Positions 1-10,200 of a DNA stretch of 33,401 nucleotides are shown here, piece after piece; the stretch's first letter is position 1; every line of letters starts with the position of its first letter. Both the position numbers and the translations under genes were made by a program. The stretch spans positions 1-33,401 of the forward strand of contig QANT01000478.1 of assembly GCA_003254885.1 (NCBI GenBank). Direction: 5' to 3'. This DNA comes from Purshia tridentata (Eukaryota; Streptophyta; Magnoliopsida; Rosales; Rosaceae). The notes below the pieces were generated by a model. That model saw only the letters and a program-made list of their open reading frames with translations. It was not told the origin of the DNA and searched no databases.

Positions 1-230
1 AAGAGAAAAAAAAAAAAAGGAAAGATAGGTGAGAGGCACGGGTAACCTGGGCAGGGAGAGAGGAAAGAAAAAAGGAAGGAAAAGAAAAAAGGAGGGAAAG
101 AATAAAGGAAGGAAGGAAAAAAGGAAAGAAAGAAAAATAAATAAATTTAGGGTTGATCGCGGTTTGAAGCATTTAGACANTTGGAAAAAAAAAAAAAAGG
201 TTTGGGATTTCGTTTGGAGTTTTGTTTAGT
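1..230. repeat. Purine-rich low-complexity tract
   Basis: Long runs of A and G (GGAAAGAAA-type units) fill about the first 150 bases, followed by an A14 run near 185-198 beside an undetermined base at 180. The lysine/arginine-rich open frame across it is a by-product of base composition, with no domain. I see no gene. Confidence 0.8.
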
Positions 231-1149
231 CCTTTAGCTTTGGGGTTTTGTTTGATTTTTGGTTTTGAAGTTTCGTTTTGTTATTTTTAAATCCTAAACC
301 CTACTATATTTCTATACAAAAATAATTAAAAATACCCTAAAAGGCCTAAATCTCTAATATTTGATACATTATCTTAAAAAATAGAGTATAAATGATAAAC
401 TAGTTTCATTTATTAATTATACTAATTTTATTTAACTGTATTTGTTTACAGCGCACATTATAATTATCTTATATCATATGAAACCTACTATATAATTTGA
501 TTTTTTCAATATAATAGATTATATATTAAATAAACATATAATAAAGTTTCATTCAAAATTTTCGTATTTTAATAGCAATTTCCTTCATTCTTTTCTAAAC
601 CCTAGAAAATCGAAATTTTCTCGAAATTTTTGTCAAAATTTCCATCGAAAATTTATATAGAACCAAAAGTTTATTCATTGCTTATCAATGAGGAAGGAAG
701 GGAGGAGATAAACCAAACCGTCTTAACTTGTCTTTGAACGCACACATGTCAAGTGTCTAGCTCAATATTAGATAACTAAAATTATAAAGAGAAATAACAC
801 TAAATGACATTCAAAGTACTTTTGAATCTAGAATTCTCCAATATTACTTTTACAAAAGAAGAAAAATAACTAAATAAAGGGTAAGCAACCAATTTGATCC
901 ATGTAGTTTGGCATGTTAATGTAAGATTATGTAATTGGAAATTTCCTAAAACAAAACACATCTTTATGTAATCATTAGCTAGGTTTATTTAAGTGAGTCA
1001 AGTCTGGACATGATCGTTGGTTTGAATTAAGGGTTGATTAATTCTTAAGTCACATATCCAAGCCGGTTTTTAAAGGTGAGTCTTGATGTTTAATCTTTTT
1101 TAGTATTAAGGTAATATAGAAACCTTTTATGCATTCTAGGTGATTAGAA
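231..1149. other. AT-rich intergenic DNA, no gene seen
   Basis: AT-rich sequence with short open frames only. Around 595-650 there is a run of GAAATTTTC-like words that are weakly self-complementary. No coding, tRNA or rRNA signal was recognised. Confidence 0.6.
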
Positions 1150-2165
1150 ATATATTCATCTGCATTTAAATGTCTTCACTTTGAAAACGTTTGGAGCATC
1201 AATTCTACAAGCGTTTTTTTCATCTTCTGAGTTTTTTTTGTCCCAGAGGATTGGTCCTCCAGCAACTTTGACCTTCCAATACGAAACCCTTGTAGGATCG
1301 GTCCTACATCGGATCAATCCTACCGATGCAAAAAAATTTTATTTGTGCACATAGGATCGATTATATGGTTTGGAGGATTGATCCTACACATTTATGAATT
1401 TTTTTTAAAATTTTTCAAAACTAATTTTCAAAGGCTTTAAGTCCTATTTCAATTCTAAATCTTTTCCTACAAGGTACAGTACTTATTTTACTTCTTTGTT
1501 AGAGTTTTGATTCTTTTAAATAGCTTGTTCCATCATAAGTCTAAATTACTCATAAATTATATACTTTTGAGAGATGGTGCATTCTAGGGTTTAGTGTGAG
1601 CTTTGGTTATATGAACATGAACATCCTTGTTGCATAAACACTTATTCTATAGGATAGTTTATCGTGCATAAATATAGATAGTTTGAATAAATTGTTTCTT
1701 ATGAATCTATTCAAGCTATCGCCTTCATCTATTCATCTTCCATCATTGATTGCACTCGAGCATCAAGGTCAAAGCTGAAATTGTGAGCTCTTGTCTTTAA
1801 GGCATTGGCAAGAAGGTCCCAAAAATTCTCGTGATCAAAAAGTTACAGGTGTCGTGAGATCAATTTATTTGCCTTCTAGAAGGAGTCTAGTTAGGATTTT
1901 TTTGATTGAGTCACTGAATGTATATTTTTAGGTTATTATAGTGGATTGTTTTCTTTGGCCTAGGTCTTGCAGTTTTTCGTAATTGATGGTTTTCTGCAAC
2001 AAATCTGTTTGTTTATTGTGTGGTTGTTTGATTGTTTACTTGATTAGATTTGGTTGATTTTAATCTGCTACTTAATTAATCAACTTGATAATTTTAAAAA
2101 TTGAATTCATATATTTAAGCCTATTCACCCCCCCCCTCTATGCTTGTTAGTGATCTAATAGGGAA
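1150..2165 (+). mobile_element. Probable Copia (SIRE-like) LTR/leader remnant
   Basis: The tract has no coding potential but its layout resembles the LTR and leader of plant Copia elements of the SIRE/Maximus type. It has repeated 'ggatcgatcc'-like words at 1240-1385, then a T/G-rich stretch ('gtttgtttattgtgtgg' near 2010) and finally 'cctattcacccccccc' followed by CTCTA at 2120-2140, which often sits just before the internal region in that group. No paired LTR, primer-binding site or pol gene is visible, so this would be a solo or truncated copy. The assignment rests on general resemblance and both boundaries are approximate. Confidence 0.4.
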
Positions 2166-2526
2166 TTTCATGGCCCTTATCCATGTGGGTCTTGTTATTT
2201 TAATTTTTTCAATTAAATCCTAGTATTTACATTTTGTTTCATTAAGGTCCAAAATTAAAAATTGCATTCAAATTTAAGACAATAAACCCTTACTTTTATT
2301 AACACGAGAGTGAAACTGTTCACATTTTATGATCGTTTTGCCCATAAACATACAAAAAGTGAATGTTGCACTTGGTCTTTAAGAGAAAATTTTGTTAAAA
2401 ATTTGGATAAAAATATAAATTTGAACTTGATTGTAAAAAAATATAAACCACAAGGATTAGATCAAAAAAATTGAAAACAAGAACACCAGTGAAAGAAGTA
2501 TCAATTGCACCATTCTTAATTTATCC
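2166..2526. other. AT-rich spacer, nothing recognised
   Basis: AT-rich DNA between the Copia-like tract and the MITE. There are no long open frames and no repeat that I can pair. Confidence 0.5.
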
Positions 2527-2889
2527 ATAAATAAATAAGGTTAAATACTTTTTTAGTCCCTGTGTTTTACTTGAAAAACAAATTTGGTCTTTGTGATTTC
2601 AAAATTTCGATTTTGGTCCTTGAATTTTACTCTAAAAATAAATTTGGTTGTGGTTTCAAATTTGATTTCAATCATTGAGTTTTCGTCCATTAGAAATTTT
2701 GGTCTTTAAACATTAATACATGTCACTTTGAAATTAATATATACTAGCCTTTTCGAATGTGCGAATGGTGATTTTTAATTATAAAAATTATTTACTGTTA
2801 TTTATTTTTTAGCTAACTATTTTTAAAAAATTTAGAAACTTCGAAAGTTTTATAACTTCCACTCTCTCCACCTAATAAGGTGGTGGAGT

Positions 2890-2921
<32 letters not shown>

Positions 2922-3688
2922 NTCTTAATTTTGTCTTAACTCCCCACTCTCCCCACATTGTACCCTTATTTTTATTACATTAATTCTTTTTCTAGCTTTA
3001 TAGTATTAAAAATTAAAGATACATGTAACTTGTTAATGACCACTTAAGGACTAAAATTATTAACGAACAAAAACACAAGAATCAAAATTGAAATTTTGAA
3101 ACCACGAGAACCAAATTTATTTTTAGAGTAAAACACATAGATAAAAAACATATAGGTTAAGTACCTTTTTGGTCCCTGTGTTTTACTTCAAATACAAATT
3201 TGGTCTTTGTGGTTTCAAATTTTTGATTTTGGTCTTTGAGTTTTCCTCTAATTACAAATTTGGTCCTTATGATTTCAAAATTTTGATTTCAATCCTTGGG
3301 TTTTCGTTTGTTAGCAATTTTGGTCTTTGAATATTTATATATATCACTTTGAACTTAACATTTTAAAATGTGTTTATCCTAAAATAAAAATAGTGGAGAA
3401 GTGGTTGCTAAAAATAAAAGCGTAACTTTGTATTTTTTTTTTCATTATAATTATTATATTTTACCCTTTTATTCTTTATTAATGAATGATGTTATTAATA
3501 CCTATTTTTTTAAATGTGAGTATTTTTAGAGTATTGAAAGTTTAACCTTACATTTCCTTTTATATATATATGCTTTTGCAAATGACCATTTAAAGACCAA
3601 AATTGAAATTTTGAAAATACGAAGACTAAATTTGTTTTGAGAGTAAAACACAGCGACCAAAAACATATTTAACCCAATAAATAAATAA
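2527..3688. mobile_element. Nested long-TIR MITE (two copies of one family)
   Basis: Two head-to-tail elements share long inverted ends that start 'ggttaaatac..ttttagtccc' and end '..accaaaaacatatttaacc'. Element 1 runs about 2539-3156 and element 2 about 3155-3675. In each, the left end (about 100-150 bp of 'aaatttggtctttgtg'-type sequence) is repeated in reverse complement at the right end. The 12-bp direct repeat 'ataaataaataa' lies at 2527-2538 and again at 3677-3688, as expected for a target-site duplication, although its low complexity weakens this. There is no transposase. Long TIRs and a 9-12 bp duplication suggest a Mutator-like non-autonomous element; the superfamily is inferred. 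Confidence 0.75.
2889..2922. repeat. Poly-T homopolymer with one N
   Basis: A run of more than 30 T ends in an undetermined base at 2922, inside MITE element 1. Its true length is probably uncertain in the assembly. Confidence 0.9.
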
Positions 3689-3816
3689 AGATATATATGT
3701 TTTTGCAAATGACCATTTAAAGACCAAAATTGAAATTTTGAAAATACGAAGACTAAATTTATTTTGAAAGTAAAACACAGCAACCAAAAACATATTTAAC
3801 CCAATAAATAAATAAA
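3562..3816. repeat. Tandem duplication of the MITE right end
   Basis: The block 3562-3690 (from 'tatatatgcttttgcaaatg' to 'aataaataaataaag') is repeated nearly perfectly at 3691-3816, including the terminal 'catatttaaccc' and the 12-bp flank. Differences are few (for example gcttttgc/gtttttgc, ttgttttgagag/ttattttgaaag and cagcgacc/cagcaacc). The duplication ends about 186 bp before the SPT4 start codon. Confidence 0.9.
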
Positions 3817-4001
3817 GAATGGTGCAAGTGAAAAAATTGGAACCCAATGGGGTCGGAACCAAAACATTTTTTGGGGGTCAAAACGCAAATTTTCCAAAAA
3901 GACGAAGTGAAGGCTTGATAGGTGTGTGATCGCTTCCTTCTGGTGTTGTCGCTTAAAAAAGTGCTTGTCTTTCTTATTGTTATCGTTGTTGTTGAAAGAA
4001 G
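3817..4001 (+). promoter_or_regulatory. SPT4 5' region with CCAAT motif
   Basis: This is the only non-repeat DNA between the duplicated MITE end and the SPT4 start. A CCAAT word lies at 3844-3848, about 155 bp before the ATG. I see no clear TATA box. The pyrimidine-rich stretch 3945-3990 is typical of a plant 5' UTR. The transcription start cannot be placed from sequence alone. Confidence 0.45.
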
Positions 4002-5727
4002 ATGGGGAGCGCACAACCGGCCCAGATTCCGACGAGCTTCGGCCACGAGCTTAGGGCTTGCCTTCGTTGCCGCCTCGTCAAGACCTACGATCAGGTTAGG
4101 GTTTCAATTTTGTTTTCTGTTTTCGTTTGCATTTTTTTTCCAGAAGTTTTAGGGTTTTGGTTGACTATAAAATACAAATGCAAATTTAATTGCAGTTCAG
4201 AGAATCGGGATGCGAGAACTGCCCCTTTTTCAAGATGGATGAAGATCACGAGCGTGTTTCCGATTGCACCACTCCTAATTTCAATGGGTATGTCATCCGT
4301 ACTTTTTTTTTCTGAGATTTTAGTATGTATATATTTTTGGGTTCTTGGGTCATTGACATTGCATTGCTTGGATCGCAGGATCATTTCAGTCATGGATCCA
4401 ACCAGGAGTTGGGCCGCAAGGTGGCTGCGAATTGGTATATTTACTCTATCTTGTTGCATCAATTTTGTTTTTCTAGATTTTGCATTCACCCAAATAAGTG
4501 ATTTTTTTTTTGGCCCAACTTGTAGCTTTTATAATCTTTCAATGCTCTAGATTATATGTGTGTATATACATTCAGAAGTTGGTTTGCTAATTTCAGGAAT
4601 TGACTCGGGAATTTCATTTTTGCAGCAAAATTTGTCCCTGGTTGTTATACTCTTGCTGTTTCAGAGGCTCTTCCAGAAGATTTGCAGGTTAGGCAATATT
4701 TTTGCTATTTTGCTTGTTAATTATACAAATTTCCAATAGATTTGGAAGTTGCCAATAATATTTTACGTTTTGTATGTTATTATGTGGTTGATTCATTTAA
4801 CTATATAATAATGGATTTTGGGTTGGGATACTTGTCCTTTGCTAGTTAGCTACCATGTCTTTCAAAATAAATCTAGGAGTAACTTGAAAAGTCTGCCATA
4901 CAACACATTAGGAATATTCTTATTAGAAACAAAAACATGACATTAGGAGTAAGGAATTCCAGTGCCTGAACTGTGTTCAATTGTCCAGTCATATATGACT
5001 GGCTTTTGAAATGTGCATTATGTATACATGGTTGAAGAAGATAATCATAGAAGACACTATAGATAGGATACAGTGCTGTTTTGGAACACAGTCTTTCTTT
5101 TTTATTTGTCAATCGGCTCAATCCTCGAGTCATGCATCATATCTACGTTTAAGGTCTCTCTCTCTCCTTCCCCCTCTTGTTAGTGTAAATTGGTGCCATC
5201 AAAAGTCAAGGCTAGTGGTTTATGATGTGTTTTTGAATACCACGAAATGCTGCTGTTTATATTTTTACCATTCATGACATTCAATTCTCTAATGGCCCCA
5301 TTCACAGTGATGGTTATGGTGATAGATTTACCATGAAACAGAATGGGCAAGTCAACCCTGGACATCACCTTATAAGTACTGTATTGGGATATTTAATGCA
5401 TCGTCTACTTGTTCCTTCCCATTTCATTATCATTGGCATTAGAGCTTAAATTCGAGTTAGAGACTTACTGAATGCATATATTCTTGGACTATTTCCATGT
5501 GCTTTTTTAATTGGTTGCACACTCCAAATCGAGAGAGGTTGTGGATATTGCAATGGTTGAAGTTGTAGCCCTGATTATGTTACCGTCAGGTCTTTTGATT
5601 TTTGTTTGCCCGTTTTTCTTTCATTAATTACATTAAGCCTCCAGCTGATTTCTTTATTTTGTTCATCTCTTTGCAGAATTTGTGTGAAGATGAACGGGTG
5701 CAATACGTACCACCAAAACGTATATGA
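4002..5727 (+). CDS. SPT4: Transcription elongation factor SPT4 homolog
   Basis: This is the small subunit of the nuclear SPT4-SPT5 (DSIF) complex, which binds RNA polymerase II and promotes processive elongation. There are five exons: 4002-4094, 4196-4287, 4379-4434, 4626-4687 and 5677-5727. All introns are GT-AG and the reading frame stays open across every junction, giving 117 aa, the usual plant SPT4 length. A four-cysteine zinc finger is visible: C20-x2-C23 (ACLRC) and C37-x2-C40 (GCENC). Next come the conserved SVMDPTRSWAARWLRI stretch (about 65-80), VPGCYTLAVS, and the C-terminal VQYVPPKRI, which ends exactly at the stop. The ATG has A at -3 and G at +4. Intron 4 is the largest (989 bp). 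The protein is complete with no missing key residue. Gene identity is near certain; which paralog it is (SPT4-1 or SPT4-2) cannot be told. Confidence 0.97.
4095..4195 (+). promoter_or_regulatory. Two telo-box motifs in SPT4 intron 1
   Basis: TAGGGTTT, the reverse complement of the plant telo-box AAACCCTA, occurs at 4097-4104, overlapping the donor site, and again at 4150-4157. Telo-boxes are common near the 5' end of plant housekeeping genes. A regulatory role here is inferred. Confidence 0.45.
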
Positions 5728-7146
5728 GAGACCTATTGATTGGACCAAAGAAACAAAATCTGTTGAAAAGTGTTTGTAAGGCTACAAGCAAGTACCTTGC
5801 TATGAAAACAGTTGGTTGTCGGAAATGAATGTTCCTTAAGAACATCTGCCGAGGTGATGAATGTAGTGTTAGGGAGTAGAATTCTATTTATTTTGTGCAA
5901 AAATGGAATTCACCAATAGATAGACAAAAATGCAAGTACAAGAATCACCACATTTATGATCTATGACAATGCCATTTAGAAGTTTTTCCTAGAATCTTTT
6001 TTTCTCCCAACATACATGGCACTCCTAAACATCGTGCTCAACAACATTGTTGGCTTTTGAATGCAATGATGTGGTATTCTTTTCATGTGCTGCATAGATT
6101 GGGAGAAAAGGTTTGTAAAAGTAGCATTTAACTAGGATTTATCTACATCAGCACAACTTAATTGGCGAAATTTAGGTGAGGCGACATGCAAATGGAATAT
6201 GAAATACACTTGCACTCACACATACTCATACAATAAATTACATAAAGAAGAAGTAATTTATGTACCTATTTTACTGCCATTTTATGTTAAAACAATATTT
6301 GCAAAGGCTGAGTTATTAGAACCAACCCAAAAATGTAAATATTGTGTCCCTCAGGTAATTTCCAGACCAAGCCTCCAATGCTATAAAGATTACTAGATGC
6401 TGTCCTAAATTGTAATTATCTGCAAGGCCACCTGCTGGGCCATTGGAGACATCATGATCATTTAATGCATTCATAAACGAGCATAAACATTAGCAAATTG
6501 AAATTCTGGTTTGGACCCAATCCCATTTTCCTCCATGAATGTTGATGAAATGTGCTTATAATGGCAATATTTAAAAAAATATAAAATAATAATAATAATA
6601 ACAACAATAATTATAAAAGCAAATTTCATATTCAGTGCTCTACTGAAAAGTGAACATTCTATTCCATCTTGTGAAGAGGGATACTTGAGGACGATCATTC
6701 TTTATAAGAAAAGCTTTCCTTTGGAAGAGAATATGTTAATAAGATATGTAACCCAATTCCTTTTCTCTCCATTTGTAGTTGATTTATTCACCTTGAAATG
6801 TCACAGATAAATTCATGTACATAAGGTCTGCACTAGCCATTGGGAGGTGAGCAGCTCCTGCTGCTGATGCTATATATACGCGTTTATGGTAGCAAATTGA
6901 AAATGAAATAGCAGCCTAAATGGGAAGGCCACCACGTTCTCATCTATAGTATGCTCAAATGGAGCATACCTTCTCATTAGGGTGGATAACAAACAAATAT
7001 TTCCAACAAATGCCAAATTCCGAAATATAACTCTATCGAAAGAAAACTCTATCCAAAAATGAAATTTGAAAAGGAGTCTTTGTACAATCAACTTTGCTGT
7101 TGTCAGCCATGTCCTATATATAACTCTCTTTTGGTATCTTTCTGTA
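5728..7146. other. Convergent intergenic region (SPT4 and HD-ZIP 3' ends)
   Basis: The region holds the SPT4 3' UTR, of unknown length, and the spacer to the minus-strand HD-ZIP gene. It is AT-rich with a short ATA/ACA microsatellite at about 6584-6608. The short open frames have no recognisable domain. No RNA gene was recognised. Confidence 0.6.
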
Positions 7147-7152
7147 TTTATT
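7147..7152 (-). terminator. AATAAA poly(A) signal of HD-ZIP IV gene
   Basis: On the minus strand AATAAA lies about 90 nt after the stop codon of the HD-ZIP gene, a plausible distance for a plant near-upstream poly(A) element. Plant signals are loose, so other sites may be used. Confidence 0.45.
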
Positions 7153-7239
7153 ATGGAGATTTGTTACTCTCTTGTCCCAAACTTATAAGGAAACTAGTTT
7201 AATTTTTGGTATAGCAGCCACAGATACACCAAAAAAAGG

Positions 7240-10200
7240 TTAGTCCAAGCCAGAGCAGTTCAGAGCAGCTTTTATTTTCTGAACAGTGGAACTGATAAGA
7301 GTGTTGACAGTTGCCACTGCCTCCATGTTCAGCTGCTTCAAAGATGAGGGGCTAGAAACCAATATCTGGAATGCCACTGTAAGAAGTGAACCACCTGACC
7401 TGGCAGGGTTTGAACCGTTTGAACTTACAACCCCAGTTTCAGGACGGCCATCACTAGAGATTATGAACCCTGATGGAAGTATCGGTATGTTTGAAGAGCC
7501 CTCACCGTTTACTACAATATTGATAGCTTGTATGTCAATGGGAGCATATATAACTAAGGACCCCAGAGCGTCAATGTAGCTCTCTTGAAGCATCAACATG
7601 TTATTCTCGGTGGGGATGAAAGGCTGCTTCATAGAAACCATAGAAATGAGTTAAAAAGAAACTGTTTATAAGGCCATAGACTCAACTTATTTAAAATCAA
7701 CAACTTAGAATTGAAAGAGCATCAAAATGCCAAGCATATGCGCAGCATTTGAATGCCAGATTGCCACATCAAAATTGGATGGTCCGAGTGTGTTTGTGAG
7801 TACTGAAATCTTTTCTTCATCTTTGAAGTAATTTAACCAAATCTGTGTACCATTAACATTCTAGAATGCATAATGACCGTACTTCCATAACCAAAGATCA
7901 TATTTATAATTTGCAATTGGATCAGTTAAATTTTTGTTTCCCATATTTCATGGACTGGACACACAAATCTATGAAATAAAAGTGGATTAAGGATATGAAA
8001 TTACCTTCATAATAGATATACAGTTTCCAGGATGAGTGCCAGTAGAAATGTTTGCAATCTCTTGCACTGGATTTCCACTACAGAGAACATCCCACTGAGA
8101 GACAAATAAAGGTATTATTAAGTTCACATGCAACATCTATTTATTGGTTAAAAAATTTAAATGAGATCTGTTTAATAGTTAGAAACCTGAATTCTTGTTT
8201 TCTCATCTCTGAAGAAATTAAATACATTTTCGGAAGGCAGAGGAAGCCAAAGAGAAGTAGCAACACTGACAATCATGCCATTGGGCTGTCCTGGGTCTGT
8301 GCTTTTACGAACAGAGACTCGAACCCCGCTGTTGTTCACTTCTGATAATTGAGGAAAATCCAATTTGCCTGACATGCTCAAGATTCCACAAAAGTTCTTG
8401 ACCATCCTGTGAGAAAGCTGCATTATGCTCCTCCTGCCTTCTGGCGAAGAAATCACTAAAAAATGGACAGCATGATCATCAAAACACCATTATGGAATGA
8501 TTAAGATGGAAAAGGGAAAAATGCATTACTACAAAACCGTAGAGATCTTTCTTCTTCTTTTTGGTAAATTTTTTCTATTATGATTCTCTAATTTTCAAAA
8601 TCATAGAAGGTGATTGATGAAGACTTACCTCCTCCAAACTCACGAGTAGATGCAACTTCCTCCATTGAGCAAGTGAATCTCTCACACATTCTCTGAAGAG
8701 TACAAACCCATCTTTCTGCTCCATATGCAATGCTACTACATACAAGATCTCTATAGAGCCGATGAGTTTGGGTTTTATCATCAACTTCCACATGTTCAAC
8801 CCAAGTTACCTATTATTTTGCAAAATATTGAAGACACGATTCTTCCAATCAAAAACAAACTAGGAGTATTGTACAATTAAATGACATTGGATGAAACATG
8901 GAATGTCATGAAAATAATGATCATTTGCAATTATGTATGATGCCAGCATAGCCATAACAACATTGATAATTATGGAAAAGTATAAATTCTGCTGCATGAG
9001 ATGTGCAGGCTTGTGGAAATGGTTTTTTCTACTGCCATATATGAAATAATTTTATTATGATATGAAGGTCTGCATTAGGCTAGAAAGATGCCTTCCCACA
9101 AACGTACCAACTAACAAAGAAATTTCTATGCATTTACAGAACTAACAAAGTTTTCTCAGGAGTAACCAATTGATGAAATAAGCTCCTCCAAAAGTAAATT
9201 ACATTTCAGGTTAACCAGTCACAATTTAAGTGTAAATCAAAATACTGGCAAATTTCTTTCACATTAACCAAGAATATAAGAAGTTGTGCCGAATTTTCTT
9301 GTTTTTTTATTCCCCTTAACTTGACAAGCATATCCTGAATAGTACTGCATGTAGATCTAATTGATATGGTTAAAGAGGTGGATCTACTCACCTTGGAGCA
9401 TCCATTCGGCATTTCTTGAATCATGCATCCAGAAGGAAGCCTCCAAGAACGGGAAGAACAATTAGTACTCTCATTTGAGCAATCATAAGAAACATCCACA
9501 ATCACCCATGTGCTAAGTTCAATCTGCTGACAATGGCGAAGAAAGTAGAAATCTCGCGGCAACACCAACGGTGAAAGAATGTGCATTTGTTCATACATCT
9601 GCATTAAAGCTCTTCAATTTGTATGACACTCTCTGAAAATAATTAATTAACTTAACTAAACAATGGATTTATATGTACCAGCTGCAAGCAACCACTCCGA
9701 TTTCCTCCCATTCCAGTTTCAAGCACTTGAATTGTCTGAGCTTTCGCAACAATGGAGGGAAAGATATCTACCCATTTATTCTGCAAAGTTAAGCCAGTGT
9801 GCTTAAATTGGTTTGATCTTTCCAGCAGTTTAGTGATAATTAAGATTTAATTCTATAGTATATATGGGAGATAACAGAAAAGTAAGAGGTATCAGCACTA
9901 ACTGAATCTAAAAACATGTCAACCAAGTGCATTGCACCAATGGTCACTATTCCTGAATCTTTTGAAGACTCGACACGAGAACTGGAGCTTTTGAAGTGAT
10001 TAGCCCTTGGGAATATGTTATCATAGTTTTCACGGTTGAGGACATATCTCCCATCAGCCGGAGACTTGATCCACATGGGCTCATCAACCCGCAAAATTCT
10101 AAGCAATTCTTCCATGGCACTGGTAGCTGTCTCTGCCATGAGTGTCTTTTCCATTTCAGGGATTGCTTTTAATTGGTAAGCTAATGCAGCATTAGTAGAA

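Noticed and set aside
29..229. Lysine/arginine-rich open frame
   Set aside because: Translation of a purine-rich low-complexity tract; contains an N and has no protein features.
4091..4489. 132-residue minus-strand open frame across SPT4
   Set aside because: It lies antisense over SPT4 exons and introns, has no domain, and the plus-strand SPT4 exons explain the conservation.
7286..7579. 97-residue plus-strand open frame
   Set aside because: It is the antisense shadow of the last HD-ZIP IV exon (7626-7240).
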